Shown here: piece after piece, positions 1 through 7,305 of the stretch
Layout: every line of letters starts with the position of its first letter
Position numbering within the stretch: the first letter of the stretch is position 1
Source: Ectopseudomonas alcaliphila
GTDB taxonomy: Bacteria; Pseudomonadota; Gammaproteobacteria; Pseudomonadales; Pseudomonadaceae
NCBI RefSeq assembly: GCF_900101755.1
Contig: NZ_FNAE01000001.1
Span: 496,001 to 560,000, forward strand
Length of the DNA: 64,000 nucleotides
Reading direction: 5' to 3'
Made by a program: the position numbers and the translations under genes
Notes under the pieces: generated by a model
Databases searched by the model: none
Told to the model about the DNA's origin: nothing
What the model saw: the letters and a program-made list of their open reading frames with translations, nothing else

Positions 1-693
1 GAAGGTCGGAATATCCAGGGTGCCGGCGAAGGTTTCCAGCTTGCCGCCGGCGAACAACTGCTCGATGCGCCCGTAGCGCAGCGACTGCTGGCCGCTGGAG
101 CGGCTGGCAACCCAGCCGCCGAGGGTCGACAGCTCCCAGGACTGCGGGAAGTGGCCCAGGGTGTAGCCACGGGCGCGCAGTTGGCTTTCGACTTGCGGGC
201 CATTGGCACCAGGACCGAAAGTGGCGATCAGGCTGTCCTCGTCGATATCCAGCAGGCGCGTCATGCGCTCCAGCGACAGGGTCAGCACCGGGCGCTGGCC
301 GGCCTGCGGGTTGATGTGACCGGCCACCGAAGTGCCGCCGCCGTAAGGAATCAGGGTCACGTCATGCTTCTGCGCCCAGGCCAGCAGCTCGCGGATCTGC
401 TCGGCGCTTTCCGGGCAGGCGACGCCATCGGGAAACAGGCCGAACTCACCGGAGCGCATCGCCAGCCAGTCCGGCAGGCTCTGGCCACGGGCATGGCGCA
501 CGCGCACTTCGGCGTCCTGACAGATCAGTGGATGCGGCGCCAGGCGCGAGGCCGGCACGCGCGCCAGAACATCCTGCAGGCTGGCATCGGCCAAACGCTG
601 GCCCGGCCCGACCAGTTCGGCGAGAAAGGCCTCGCCATGGGCCGGCAGTTCCACTTCGGTCGCCTCGTCACCCCATCCGTTCCAGCGTCGCAT
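1..693 (-). CDS. FAD-binding oxidase, alkylglycerone-phosphate synthase-like (3' end outside window)
   Basis: The first 231 codons are present; the C-terminus lies beyond the left edge. The translation starts MRRWNGWGDE and contains the VAO/PCMH-type FAD-binding stretch (LIPYGGGTSVAGH at about residues 155-167, then LSLERMTRLLDID and GYTLGHFPQSWELSTLGGW). This arrangement is typical of FAD-linked oxidases related to alkyldihydroxyacetone-phosphate synthase and D-lactate/glycolate dehydrogenase-type proteins. The substrate cannot be told from the N-terminal half. It is divergent from the AraC-type regulator at 819, with a 125-bp shared promoter region, which suggests but does not prove that this regulator controls it. 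Confidence 0.85.
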   Translation of the reverse strand, partial: MRRWNGWGDEATEVELPAHGEAFLAELVGPGQRLADASLQDVLARVPASRLAPHPLICQDAEVRVRHARGQSLPDWLAMRSGEFGLFPDGVACPESAEQIRELLAWAQKHDVTLIPYGGGTSVAGHINPQAGQRPVLTLSLERMTRLLDIDEDSLIATFGPGANGPQVESQLRARGYTLGHFPQSWELSTLGGWVASRSSGQQSLRYGRIEQLFAGGKLETFAGTLDIPTF

Positions 694-818
694 CGCATCC
701 CCCATTCCGATCAGCACTTATGGCTGCCTATACTAGCCAGCCGCCGATTTCCGTCACTGTCGAATCGGGACAGGCGCTATCGCCAATCAAGACAGGCATC
801 GCAGAACAAGAAGAATCC

Positions 819-1853
819 ATGGAAAACCTCGGCTATACCTCGGTTCCCGCCCTGCTCAAATACCTGCGTCAGGCCGAACAGCTCGGCCTGGACATCGACC
901 GCGCCCTGGCCGCCGCCGGCATTGACGCGCAGGACCTGGCCGACAATGGCAAGCGGATTCCCAGCGAGGTGCACGAGCGCCTGCTGGCGCATCTGATGGC
1001 GGTTTCCGGCGACCCGCTGTTCGGCCTGCACGCCGCGCGTTTCGTCCAGCCTGGCTCGTGGAGCGTGCTCGGCTATATCGCCATGAATTGCGCCACCCTG
1101 GGCGAGGCCATGGGCCGCATCGTGCCCTACGAGAAACTGGTGGGTGACATGGGTACCAGCCGCATCGAGGCAGCCGAGGATCACGTGCGGCTGATCTGGA
1201 GCTGCCGTCATCAGGCGCCTGAGGTACGCCGCCACATGGTGGAGAACGTGCTCGCCTCCTGGTTGCTGTACGCCCGCTGGATCGCCGACTCCGAGCATTC
1301 GCCGCGCGAAGTCTGGTTCGAGCACGCGCAACCGGCCGGTACCGAGCTGGCCGAATACCAGGCTCTGTTCGGCTGCCCGGTATTGTTCGAGCACCCCTGC
1401 AATGCCCTGCTGGTGCCGCTGGACTACCTCGGCGTGCCGCTGCGCCAGGCCGATGCCAACCTGCTGCGCACACTGGAAGAACATGCCCTGACCCTGATGG
1501 CCGGGCTGGATGACGACGAGCCACTGCCACGCCGGGTGAAGAACGCCCTGCGCCTGCTGCTCAAGGACGGCCTGCCACGCAAGGAACGGGTGGCGGAGAA
1601 GTTCGACATGACCGTGCGCACCCTGCAGCGCCACCTGCAGCAGGCTGGCACCAGCTACCAGCAGATCCTCGACGAGCTGCGCCAGGAGCTGGCCGAGCAC
1701 TACCTGCTGCGCAGCGACCTGGCGATTCAGGACATTGCCTGTTATCTCGGCTTCACCGAATCACGCTCGTTCCACCGTAGCTTCAAGAGCTGGACCGGAC
1801 AGACGCCGGGCGAGTTTCGCGGAAGTCGGCGTCGCGACACGCTACTCGGCTAG
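819..1853 (+). CDS. AraC family transcriptional regulator
   Basis: 344 residues from the ATG at 819 (MENLGYTSVPALLKYLRQAE); an open frame runs back to 528 but overlaps the divergent oxidase, and a purine-rich AAGAAG lies just before 819. The N-terminal two thirds match the arabinose-binding-like domain of OruR/ArgR-type regulators (PF12625). The C-terminal 90 residues hold two helix-turn-helix units: VAEKFDMTVRTLQRHLQ and IQDIACYLGFTESRSFHRSFKSW, followed by the GQTPGEFR ending typical of AraC proteins. Regulators of this type usually activate an adjacent catabolic gene, so the divergent FAD oxidase is the first candidate target. The stop overlaps the convergent DoxX gene by 4 bases. Confidence 0.9.
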   Translation: MENLGYTSVPALLKYLRQAEQLGLDIDRALAAAGIDAQDLADNGKRIPSEVHERLLAHLMAVSGDPLFGLHAARFVQPGSWSVLGYIAMNCATLGEAMGRIVPYEKLVGDMGTSRIEAAEDHVRLIWSCRHQAPEVRRHMVENVLASWLLYARWIADSEHSPREVWFEHAQPAGTELAEYQALFGCPVLFEHPCNALLVPLDYLGVPLRQADANLLRTLEEHALTLMAGLDDDEPLPRRVKNALRLLLKDGLPRKERVAEKFDMTVRTLQRHLQQAGTSYQQILDELRQELAEHYLLRSDLAIQDIACYLGFTESRSFHRSFKSWTGQTPGEFRGSRRRDTLLG

Positions 1854-2458
1854 ACGGCTTCACGGCGCTGTCTGAAACGCCGCGCCAGCCAGTAATCCAG
1901 GCTCAACCAGCGCCCTGCCCCGCTGAAAAACAGCGCCACCAGCATCACCAGGTAGGTGGCGGCGAACTCGATGCCGTTGTTCAACACCACGAACCTGCCA
2001 CTGCCGGTCAGCCAGTCGTAATTGCCGTGCTCACGTAGGATGCTCCGCGCCCGTTCGAGCTTCTCCGCTGCTGTCAGCACGCGCTCGTTGGCAAAGGGCG
2101 CCGAGGGGTCGGCAATCGCCTGCCAGCCATAGGGCCAGTGCACGGCGAAGATCGCCACCAGCATGGTGACGATCAGTGGAATGCTCACCCAGCGCACCGC
2201 CAGGCCGAACAGCAGCAGAATCGCGCCGCCAGCCTCGGTCAGCGCCGCCGCCCAGGCCAGCAGTTCGGGAAATGGCAGGCCCAGGCCCCAGTCGGGGTTA
2301 CCGAACCAGGCGGCGGTGGCGTCTATATCCGACAGTTTCTGCATGCCGGCCATCCAGAACACCGGCACCAGGTACAGGCGCAGCAACAGCGGGCCGAGAA
2401 AGTCCAGGCGCCGGGAAGCCTCCAGCGCGTCCTGGAAGCGATTGAGCAAAGCGATCAT
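1850..2458 (-). CDS. DoxX family membrane protein, last gene of the MNIO/peptide operon
   Basis: 202 residues with about four membrane segments (LLLRLYLVPVFWMAGMQK; AWAAALTEAGGAILLLFGLAV; WVSIPLIVTMLVAIFAV; AATYLVMLVALFFSG). The LRLYLVPVFWMAGMQKL start and the TEAGGAILLLFGL segment are DoxX-family features. Between TM3 and TM4 is a soluble loop of about 60 residues. It begins 5 bases after the stop of the DUF2063 gene and is the fourth gene of an operon running from 4312 down to 1850. DoxX proteins are repeatedly found with DUF692/DUF2063 genes (gig/buf-type operons); their role there may be redox handling of the modified peptide or metal at the inner membrane, which is inference. Confidence 0.9.
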   Translation of the reverse strand: MIALLNRFQDALEASRRLDFLGPLLLRLYLVPVFWMAGMQKLSDIDATAAWFGNPDWGLGLPFPELLAWAAALTEAGGAILLLFGLAVRWVSIPLIVTMLVAIFAVHWPYGWQAIADPSAPFANERVLTAAEKLERARSILREHGNYDWLTGSGRFVVLNNGIEFAATYLVMLVALFFSGAGRWLSLDYWLARRFRQRREAV

Positions 2459-2463
2459 GGTGG

Positions 2464-3174
2464 TCAGTCCTCGGAATGCGGAAACCAGATATCGCGCGCC
2501 TGCCAGTCATCCAGCAGCGCGCGGGCGTTATCGAAATAGGCGCGATCAGCGGCCAGGCCGTGCTCGATGGCCAGCGCCTGTTGCGCCTGCACGGACGGCT
2601 CGCCGGCCTGCAGACGCAGCGCCAGCTGATAGGCAAACGGCGTCAGTTGCATGAAGCGCACCTGATCCTGACTATCGCGCCACACCAGCAAACAGGTCGG
2701 CTCAGCAGGCGGCTGTGTGGGGCAGTGATCGACACCGATCATCTGCACCGGCCACTGGTAGGCCAACGGCCAGGCCAGCGGTGACCAGCCTTGCGCGGGC
2801 ACCTGCGCATCGCTGACGTCCAGTGCCAGCTCGACCCACTCGTAGTGCGCCAGCTCCAGCACGAAGGCAGGGTCTTGCGGCTCATCGCGATAGCCCTGCT
2901 GCAGCCAGGCGATGAACTCCTGACTGATCTCGAGAAAGTACGGCGTGCTCGCCCGGTGCTCGGCGAAGAATGCCCGCAGCAACCGCTGCCAGCGCTCTGC
3001 CCCAAGAACCCCGCGCAGTACCGGAAAGGCGCCGCCGACCAGGCTGGCGACGTTGTTGAAAAACAGCTCCTCGTAGATCGCCATGCGCTCGGCCGTGATG
3101 CCCTGCAGCAGAGGCTGCGCCTCGGGCTGGCGAATACGCGCGGCGAAGTCGCGCTGCCGCTCGATGCCGCTCAT
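2464..3174 (-). CDS. DUF2063 (BufC/HvfC-like) MNIO partner protein
   Basis: 236 residues from the ATG at 3174, which overlaps the stop of the MNIO gene in an ATGA arrangement; this coupling decides the start over the longer open frame. The N-terminal region (QRDFAARIRQPE ... ERMAIYEELFFNNVASLVGGAFPVLRGVLG) is the DUF2063 helical domain, once annotated as putative DNA-binding. The rest (ELAHYEWVELALDVSD and QLTPFAYQLALRLQAGE) is the usual C-terminal part. In characterised MNIO systems the equivalent protein (BufC, HvfC, similar in role to MbnC) binds the precursor peptide and presents it to the iron enzyme. No catalytic motif is evident. Assignment to the family is firm; the partner role is from family knowledge. 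Confidence 0.9.
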   Translation of the reverse strand: MSGIERQRDFAARIRQPEAQPLLQGITAERMAIYEELFFNNVASLVGGAFPVLRGVLGAERWQRLLRAFFAEHRASTPYFLEISQEFIAWLQQGYRDEPQDPAFVLELAHYEWVELALDVSDAQVPAQGWSPLAWPLAYQWPVQMIGVDHCPTQPPAEPTCLLVWRDSQDQVRFMQLTPFAYQLALRLQAGEPSVQAQQALAIEHGLAADRAYFDNARALLDDWQARDIWFPHSED

Positions 3175-4013
3175 GTGCCGTACCTGCTCAGCGGCTGCAC
3201 AGCCTGTTGCAGGCTGCGAATATGCGCCAGCTCGGCATACAGCTCGGCCAGCGGCGGGAAGTTGAAATCGCGCTCCAGCAGCGTCGGGCGCACGCCATGC
3301 TGCGCGTAAGCGCTGCTCAGCAGTGCCCACACCGGGTCGATCACCGGCGCACCGTGGGTGTCGATCTTCAGGTCTGCCGCCTGGTCGTAATGACCGGCGA
3401 CGTGCAAATAGGCGATGCGCTCACTGGGCATCGCGGCGATATAGGCCTCGGCATCGAAGCCGAAGTTCAGGCTGTTGACGTAGACATTGTTGACGTCCAG
3501 CAGCAGCTGGCAGTCGGCACGTTCCAGCACGGCGCGAACGAAATCCGCCTCGTCCAGCTCGCCGGGCAGGCGCGCGTAGGCCGAGACGTTCTCGATGATC
3601 AGCGGCCTTTCCAGCACGTCCTGCACGATGCGCACGCGCTCGGCGATGCGCAACACCGACTCGTCGGAAAACGGCAACGGCATCAGGTCATACAGCTGAC
3701 CATCGTCGGCGCAGGCCGACAGGTGCTCGCTATAGGCCAACACACCATGCGCGTCGAGAAAGCCTTTGATGGCGTACAGCAACTCCAGGTTCAGCGGCGC
3801 GAAGCCGCCAAGGTTGAGGGACAGACCATGGCACAACAACGGCCGGCGCTCGCTCAGGGCGCGCAACTGCTTGCCCAGGCGGCCACCGACACCGATCCAG
3901 TTCTCCGGCGCTACTTCGAGAAAGTCGGCGCCGCTGGCATGATCGCCGATCAGCTCGGCGAGCAGCCCGCGACGCAGGCCGAGACCGGCGCCGGTGAGGT
4001 TTGCGAGGTGCAT
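3171..4013 (-). CDS. DUF692 multinuclear non-haem iron oxidative enzyme (MNIO, BufB/HvfB-like)
   Basis: 280 residues from the ATG at 4013, preceded by GGGAGG seven bases upstream. It is a TIM-barrel DUF692/UPF0276 protein. Conserved metal-site segments are all visible: FLEVAPENW (31-39), CHGLSLNLGG (61-70), YSEHLS (94-99), IENVSAY (140-146), LLLDVNNVYVN (170-180), YLHVAGHYD (202-210) and DTHGAPVIDPVW (218-229). MbnB, HvfB and related enzymes use such His/Glu/Asp residues to hold two or three irons and oxidise cysteines of a peptide to oxazolone/thioamide or similar copper-binding groups. The gene lies 20 bases after the Cys-rich peptide gene, its probable substrate, and overlaps the DUF2063 gene by 4 bases. 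No key motif seems lost. Confidence 0.93.
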   Translation of the reverse strand: MHLANLTGAGLGLRRGLLAELIGDHASGADFLEVAPENWIGVGGRLGKQLRALSERRPLLCHGLSLNLGGFAPLNLELLYAIKGFLDAHGVLAYSEHLSACADDGQLYDLMPLPFSDESVLRIAERVRIVQDVLERPLIIENVSAYARLPGELDEADFVRAVLERADCQLLLDVNNVYVNSLNFGFDAEAYIAAMPSERIAYLHVAGHYDQAADLKIDTHGAPVIDPVWALLSSAYAQHGVRPTLLERDFNFPPLAELYAELAHIRSLQQAVQPLSRYGT

Positions 4014-4033
4014 GATCCGTCCTCCCCTTGCCC

Positions 4034-4312
4034 TTACTCGCTCTTCTCGCCGCCGCATTTACCCTCGGCGTCGGCCTTCTTCTCGGCGCCACACTTGCCC
4101 TCGCCGCACTTGCCTTCCTTGTCGGCTTTCATCTCTCCACCGCATTTGCCTTCACCACAGGAACCTTCCTGCGCCTTCTCGGCGGCCGCCAGGCTGTAGC
4201 CGCTGGCCAGTTCCTGCGCAGCGAAGGGGTTGCTGGCGGCATGGGCAGTGAAGGCCACGGAAGTCAGCAGTGCGGCGCCCAAGGTGGCAGTCAGGGTATT
4301 GAGTTGTTTCAT
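4034..4312 (-). CDS. Secreted Cys-rich precursor peptide with five EG(K/S)CG motifs (bufferin/HvfA-like RiPP precursor)
   Basis: 92 residues. Residues 1-25 are a typical Sec signal peptide ending in TAHA. After a 20-residue spacer comes a low-complexity Lys/Glu/Gly tail with cysteines at 52, 57, 69, 74 and 86, each in the frame EG-K/S-CG, arranged as two EGxCGEGKCG pairs and a final single EGKCG. GGAGAG lies upstream of the ATG. HvfA of Haemophilus has the same EGKCG motifs, whose cysteines an MNIO converts to copper-binding oxazolone/thioamide groups; bufferins also have a signal peptide instead of a classical leader. By analogy the product is modified in the cytoplasm, exported and binds copper in the periplasm. 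The chemistry and metal are inferred from the family. Confidence 0.88.
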   Translation of the reverse strand: MKQLNTLTATLGAALLTSVAFTAHAASNPFAAQELASGYSLAAAEKAQEGSCGEGKCGGEMKADKEGKCGEGKCGAEKKADAEGKCGGEKSE

Positions 4313-4367
4313 GGCATCTCTCCATCGGTTTCGAATGCGGGGCCAGGTTGGCGCCCTCGCAGCAATT

Positions 4368-4392
4368 GACGAGGCAGGGATGCTGGCGTTAC
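4368..4392 (-). promoter_or_regulatory. Candidate ECF-sigma promoter of the peptide/MNIO operon
   Basis: On the minus strand GTAAC is followed by exactly 16 bases and then CGTC, ending 56 bases before the precursor peptide ATG at 4312. An AAC-containing -35 and a CGTC-type -10 with 16-base spacing are the usual layout of ECF sigma promoters. It makes the ECF factor at 8788-9390 a candidate activator. This is a by-eye motif match only. Confidence 0.4.
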
Positions 4393-4479
4393 AGCGGGGA
4401 AAAAAGTTTTTCGTAGCCCGGGTGAAATCTGGGGGCGCTTTGCCCGCTACCAGTCGCGGCTACGACTGCATGGATGCAG

Positions 4480-4660
4480 GAGGTAGAGCGAAGCAGGATG
4501 CCAGAGCCGAAAGCCCCTCCCACAGGCACAGGAAAATCCACCGCACCGTGGGAGGCGCTTCAGCGGCGAAGCTTTCGATAGCCAGTAGCAAGAACAGCCA
4601 CAGCAAACGACGGATGAAAAAAGCGTCGTCCACCCTATGCGCCGCAACTCTGTATCGCCC
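4480..4660. repeat. REP-like repeats on the left flank of the cassette array
   Basis: The 594-base gap 4313-4906 holds the operon promoter region and then repeats. About 45 bases starting CATGGATGCAGGAGGTAGAG at about 4470 recur at about 39040. GTGGGAGGCGCTTCAGCGGC (near 4549) recurs near 39000 and 40060. A 32-base stretch at 4597-4628 recurs at 8408-8439 with three differences, on the far side of the cassette array. A weak promoter-like pair (TTGCAC at 4690, TATACC at 4714, spacing 18) points into the array. No convincing gene lies in the gap. Confidence 0.6.
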
Positions 4661-4884
4661 CTTGATTTCGACATGGCCTCTCACGTGCCTTGCACCTTTC
4701 CAGTGCCTTTGTGTATACCTATCCAGTAGTAATGAAAGCGTGAAATGTGGAGGTCAAGCGAATACGTGTTGGCGCATGCTTCACGCTCTAAGTCATTGAA
4801 AGGTTTAAATTTCTCTGAGTTTAAAGCTGCCATTTTTCGGAGTTATACCGCCTTCCATGCTATTGGATTAGTACGGAAGACTAT

Positions 4885-4900
4885 CTAATCACTGTTAGAG
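4885..4900 (+). other. attI-like core site at the head of the cassette array
   Basis: CTAATCACTGTTAGAG contains facing CTAA and GTTAG boxes five bases apart, like the inverted core boxes at an integron attI insertion point, and sits 7 bases before the first cassette ATG. The crossover would fall between G4894 and T4895. It could instead be the surviving right end of a lost attC. No integrase gene is next to it. Confidence 0.4.
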
Positions 4901-4906
4901 AACGCC

Positions 4907-5314
4907 ATGGAAAGCCGCTCAATACCATTTGGACTAGCCGCAGCAGTCGCGGCATTTTTAATTGCAAAGATTATAAAAATCTTGCTCACCTCTATTTTCG
5001 GTGAGCCATTTTCGGGTCCATATCTGAACATCACACTTGAGGCCATTTACAGCTTTCCATGGCTGGCTGGAGGTTTTGTTGTTGGGTACTTATCCAACAA
5101 CAAACCACTGAGAAACGGAGCAATCACGGGTGCTACCTATGGAGTCATATATTGCCTAATCGGATTGGCAATGATTGCAACGCAAACACATGGGCTACAA
5201 GATCGACTTTCACAACTAAATTTTGCGGCTGTTGCAGTCGTTAAATTTTCATTTTTATTCACACTATCCGCTGCTTTAGGCTACACAACCAAAGCAACGT
5301 GCAAAGTTCTCTAA
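4907..5314 (+). CDS. Cassette 1: small integral membrane protein
   Basis: 135 residues, AT-rich compared with the chromosome around it. Four hydrophobic segments are visible: about 8-29 (FGLAAAVAAFLIAKIIKILL), 45-62 (AIYSFPWLAGGFVVGYLS), 72-91 (GAITGATYGVIYCLIGLAMI) and 106-126 (AAVAVVKFSFLFTLSAALGY). I do not recognise a named family. The gene starts 7 bases after an attI-like GTTAG box and its stop overlaps the first attC site (5309-5384), the tight packing usual for an integron cassette. Cassettes are normally read from a promoter near attI, and this would be the first gene served. Confidence 0.75.
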   Translation: MESRSIPFGLAAAVAAFLIAKIIKILLTSIFGEPFSGPYLNITLEAIYSFPWLAGGFVVGYLSNNKPLRNGAITGATYGVIYCLIGLAMIATQTHGLQDRLSQLNFAAVAVVKFSFLFTLSAALGYTTKATCKVL

Positions 5315-5384
5315 CAACAGGTTCAAATCGTTCGCTTCGCTCACTGGGACGGGCTAAAGCCCGCCCCTTAACCAAACGTTAGAT
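5309..5384 (+). other. attC site 1 (76 bp)
   Basis: R'' box CTCTAAC at 5309 and R' box GTTAGAT at 5378. The body contains GGTTCAAA, CGCTCACTGGGACGGGC and CCGCCCCTTAACCAAAC, which pair imperfectly as expected for a folded attC bottom strand. It is nearly identical to the sites at 7570, 7223 and 8023. This uniform length and sequence is typical of attC sites of chromosomal Pseudomonas integrons. Confidence 0.9.
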
Positions 5385-5409
5385 GCTTTTCTAGAGTCAC
5401 GGAATCGTC

Positions 5410-5712
5410 ATGGCATTCGACATGTATCACGGCAGCGAAAAGGCATGCATAGAAACATATGAAGAATCCTTATTCGCTCCCATTAACGAAAATCCAAACT
5501 ACCCATGCCTCGAATGGCTTCTGGCAGAGCTGTACAATTCACCGAGGATTCCGCCAGAAAAATCCAACAAAATTGTTCACGAACTTATTGCCTTGAGAGA
5601 AGAAGTGCTTGGCACAGAGCTGAACCACATAACAAAAACCATTGATAGAGTCATGCCTTTCTTCAGCAAGGCATACACTCTAAATCATGAAATAAAATGC
5701 GCAAGCGATTGA
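5410..5712 (+). CDS. Cassette 2: hypothetical soluble protein
   Basis: 100 residues (MAFDMYHGSEKACIETYEES ... NHEIKCASD), mainly helical in appearance, acidic in the first half, with no signal peptide or membrane segment. Three cysteines (residues 13, 33, 97) show no metal-binding spacing. I do not recognise a family. It lies between attC 1 and attC 2, fills its cassette almost fully, and has the low GC of the array. The ATG follows GGAATCGTC, giving a usable ribosome binding site. Single-gene cassettes of unknown function are the rule in chromosomal integrons. Confidence 0.7.
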   Translation: MAFDMYHGSEKACIETYEESLFAPINENPNYPCLEWLLAELYNSPRIPPEKSNKIVHELIALREEVLGTELNHITKTIDRVMPFFSKAYTLNHEIKCASD

Positions 5713-5726
5713 GTCCCGCACCATGC

Positions 5727-5802
5727 ATCTAACAATTGCTCAAAGCGCTCACTTCGTTCGCTGGGACCGGCGAAGCCGGCCCCTTAAGCTTAATCGTTAT
5801 AT
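5727..5802 (+). other. attC site 2 (76 bp)
   Basis: R'' box ATCTAAC at 5727 and R' box GTTATAT at 5796. The body has GCTCAAAGCG, TCACTTCGTTCGCTGGGACC and CGGCCCCTTAAG, so it keeps the family layout but with compensating changes in the stem (GGCGAAGCC instead of GGGCTAAAGCCC). R' departs from GTTRRRY at one position. Confidence 0.85.
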
Positions 5803-5885
5803 CCCATAAGGATGGTAGCACCTAATAGTTGCATTCGAATCAACGAAATAGGCCTAATTAAAACATTGAACACCAAGAGTAAAAA

Positions 5886-6497
5886 ATGAGTGTATTTGAC
5901 AATTTCAAGTTACTAAAAGCAGATATGATTGAAAATGGCTGGGTGATAGATGCGTTTCCTTTCAGTTACAATAGGCATAGTTACATTGTGTTGGCTAAAT
6001 TGTACGAAGATGGGGAAAAAAAGCCGAAATACGCCTTGATGAAAGTAGAGGTGTTGAGGAGTGAAAACATTAATGAACGACTGTTTTCAGCTGTAAACGC
6101 AAATGGATTCCTTATTGACGCGAGAGAGTTAAGAGCGTTTTTCGATATAGAATATGGTGAGAACCTTGGAGATATATTGAGCCAGTTCAATGAGTACTTT
6201 GCCCAATTTATTCCAACTCAAGTAACTTTAGGTAAGCCGCCGCAAATTAAAGAAGCAATGGTCACATCTTTATCAAGGAGTGATAGCGAGGATCCTAATA
6301 AGCGCTACTGCTATGGTGTTAGAAGAAATCCAGATGGACAAAAAAGAACTCCATTCAATGATAATAAAACCAGGCTTCTAAGACCTACTTTGCACCCAGA
6401 GTTTGGTAGTGATCGGTCGATAAGCTTTTGTTACTCAACCGATTCTAACGATCATAGATCTGATGCAGTAATAATTCAAAATTTCTCTAACAGATAA
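5886..6497 (+). CDS. Cassette 3: hypothetical protein
   Basis: 203 residues, MSVFDNFKLLKADMIENGWV at the start, soluble, no signal peptide and no motif I recognise. The first 115 residues look like a compact alpha/beta domain (HSYIVLAKLYEDGEKKPKYALMKVEVL, then ELRAFFDIEYGENLGDILSQ). The last 80 are polar and basic (SLSRSDSEDPNKRYCYGVRR ... TRLLRPTLHPEFGSD). The leader between attC 2 and the ATG is 83 bases, longer than in neighbouring cassettes. The low GC and position between attC 2 and attC 3 mark it as a cassette gene. Confidence 0.75.
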   Translation: MSVFDNFKLLKADMIENGWVIDAFPFSYNRHSYIVLAKLYEDGEKKPKYALMKVEVLRSENINERLFSAVNANGFLIDARELRAFFDIEYGENLGDILSQFNEYFAQFIPTQVTLGKPPQIKEAMVTSLSRSDSEDPNKRYCYGVRRNPDGQKRTPFNDNKTRLLRPTLHPEFGSDRSISFCYSTDSNDHRSDAVIIQNFSNR

Positions 6498-6524
6498 GCT
6501 GGATAATTCAGTGTGAGATATGGA

Positions 6525-6601
6525 ATATAACCAGTAGTTGAACCCGACAAATTCTTCCGGGCTTTGCCCTCCTGAATTCACGGGTTAACTAAGCGTTAGG
6601 C
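6525..6601 (+). other. attC site 3 (77 bp, divergent body)
   Basis: R'' box ATATAAC at 6525 and R' box GTTAGGC at 6595. Inner boxes GTTGAACCCG and CGGGTTAAC are complementary, and TTCCGGGCTTTGCCC forms a tip hairpin. The body sequence differs from the other five sites although size and box layout agree, so this cassette probably came from a different integron pool. Confidence 0.8.
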
Positions 6602-6617
6602 AACAAGAGGTAAAAAT

Positions 6618-7199
6618 TTGATTACCTTAAAGTACATAGTGGCAGGCCTTGTTTTATCTCTAGCCGCACCAGCATATGCAAGTGATGTATATAGGCTTAC
6701 TAATGGCATTAGCATTCATGCTCCGACCAATATTGCATGGAAAAAACTTGAACAAACGGAAAGCGAATTAAGCCTGACTAGGCAAACAGATAAACCGCCT
6801 TATTACACATCATTTTTAACCTTTAAAATCTCCACAGTAGACTCGAGCATCAATAGAATCGAAAATATTATCGACGATGCAGGGAAGCGCCTATCTAGGT
6901 TCTCCCTGAACGAAAGCAATAGAGAACGCCTAATAAGCCTCAGCTACAAAAGAGAAAACTTTCTTAACATGGACTGCATCTCTAGTAAGTGGGAAACTTT
7001 ATATCCAAGAGAAAATGAAGACAACACCATTTATCGAATGGTGCAAATGATAGAGTGCCCAGACCCAAAATCCAGTAATAATATAGTATCTTTATCATTT
7101 GCACATTCAGGCAAGGAAAGCAGCATCCCTACTGAAATGCAGGAAGACGCTGAGAAATTCTTCAAATCATTAACATTTAGCTCTGTACCTAAGAAATAG
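6618..7199 (+). CDS. Cassette 4: secreted/periplasmic hypothetical protein (TTG start)
   Basis: 193 residues. The start is a TTG at 6618, with AGAGG seven bases upstream; no ATG gives a complete signal peptide. Residues 1-21 (LKYIVAGLVLSLAAPAYA) are a Sec signal peptide. The mature part has a VYRLTNGISIHAPTNIAWKK opening, two cysteines (MDCISSKW and MIECPDPK) that may form a disulfide, and no membrane segment. I do not recognise the family. It follows attC 3 directly (17 bases) and ends 24 bases before attC 4. An exported cassette product fits the common observation that integron cassettes encode surface or periplasmic proteins. Confidence 0.75.
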   Translation: MITLKYIVAGLVLSLAAPAYASDVYRLTNGISIHAPTNIAWKKLEQTESELSLTRQTDKPPYYTSFLTFKISTVDSSINRIENIIDDAGKRLSRFSLNESNRERLISLSYKRENFLNMDCISSKWETLYPRENEDNTIYRMVQMIECPDPKSSNNIVSLSFAHSGKESSIPTEMQEDAEKFFKSLTFSSVPKK

Positions 7200-7222
7200 C
7201 CTCATTGCAATTTTTTATGTTT

Positions 7223-7298
7223 GCCTAACAAGTGGTTCAAACTGTTCGCTCCGCTCACTGGGACCGGCTAGAGCCCGCCCCTTAACCAAACATTAGAG
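7223..7298 (+). other. attC site 4 (76 bp, crossover base changed)
   Basis: R'' box GCCTAAC at 7223; the right box reads ATTAGAG at 7292 instead of GTTRRRY, so the G at the recombination point is A. The body is the same type as attC 1 (GGTTCAAACTGTTCGC ... CCGCCCCTTAACCAAAC) with a GGCTAGAGCCC tip. The base change may weaken recombination. Confidence 0.85.
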
Positions 7299-7305
7299 CT
7301 ATACA

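Noticed and set aside
4230-4799. 189-codon plus-strand open frame left of the array
   Set aside because: It overlaps the precursor peptide gene and REP repeats, and has no signal, domain or coherent composition.
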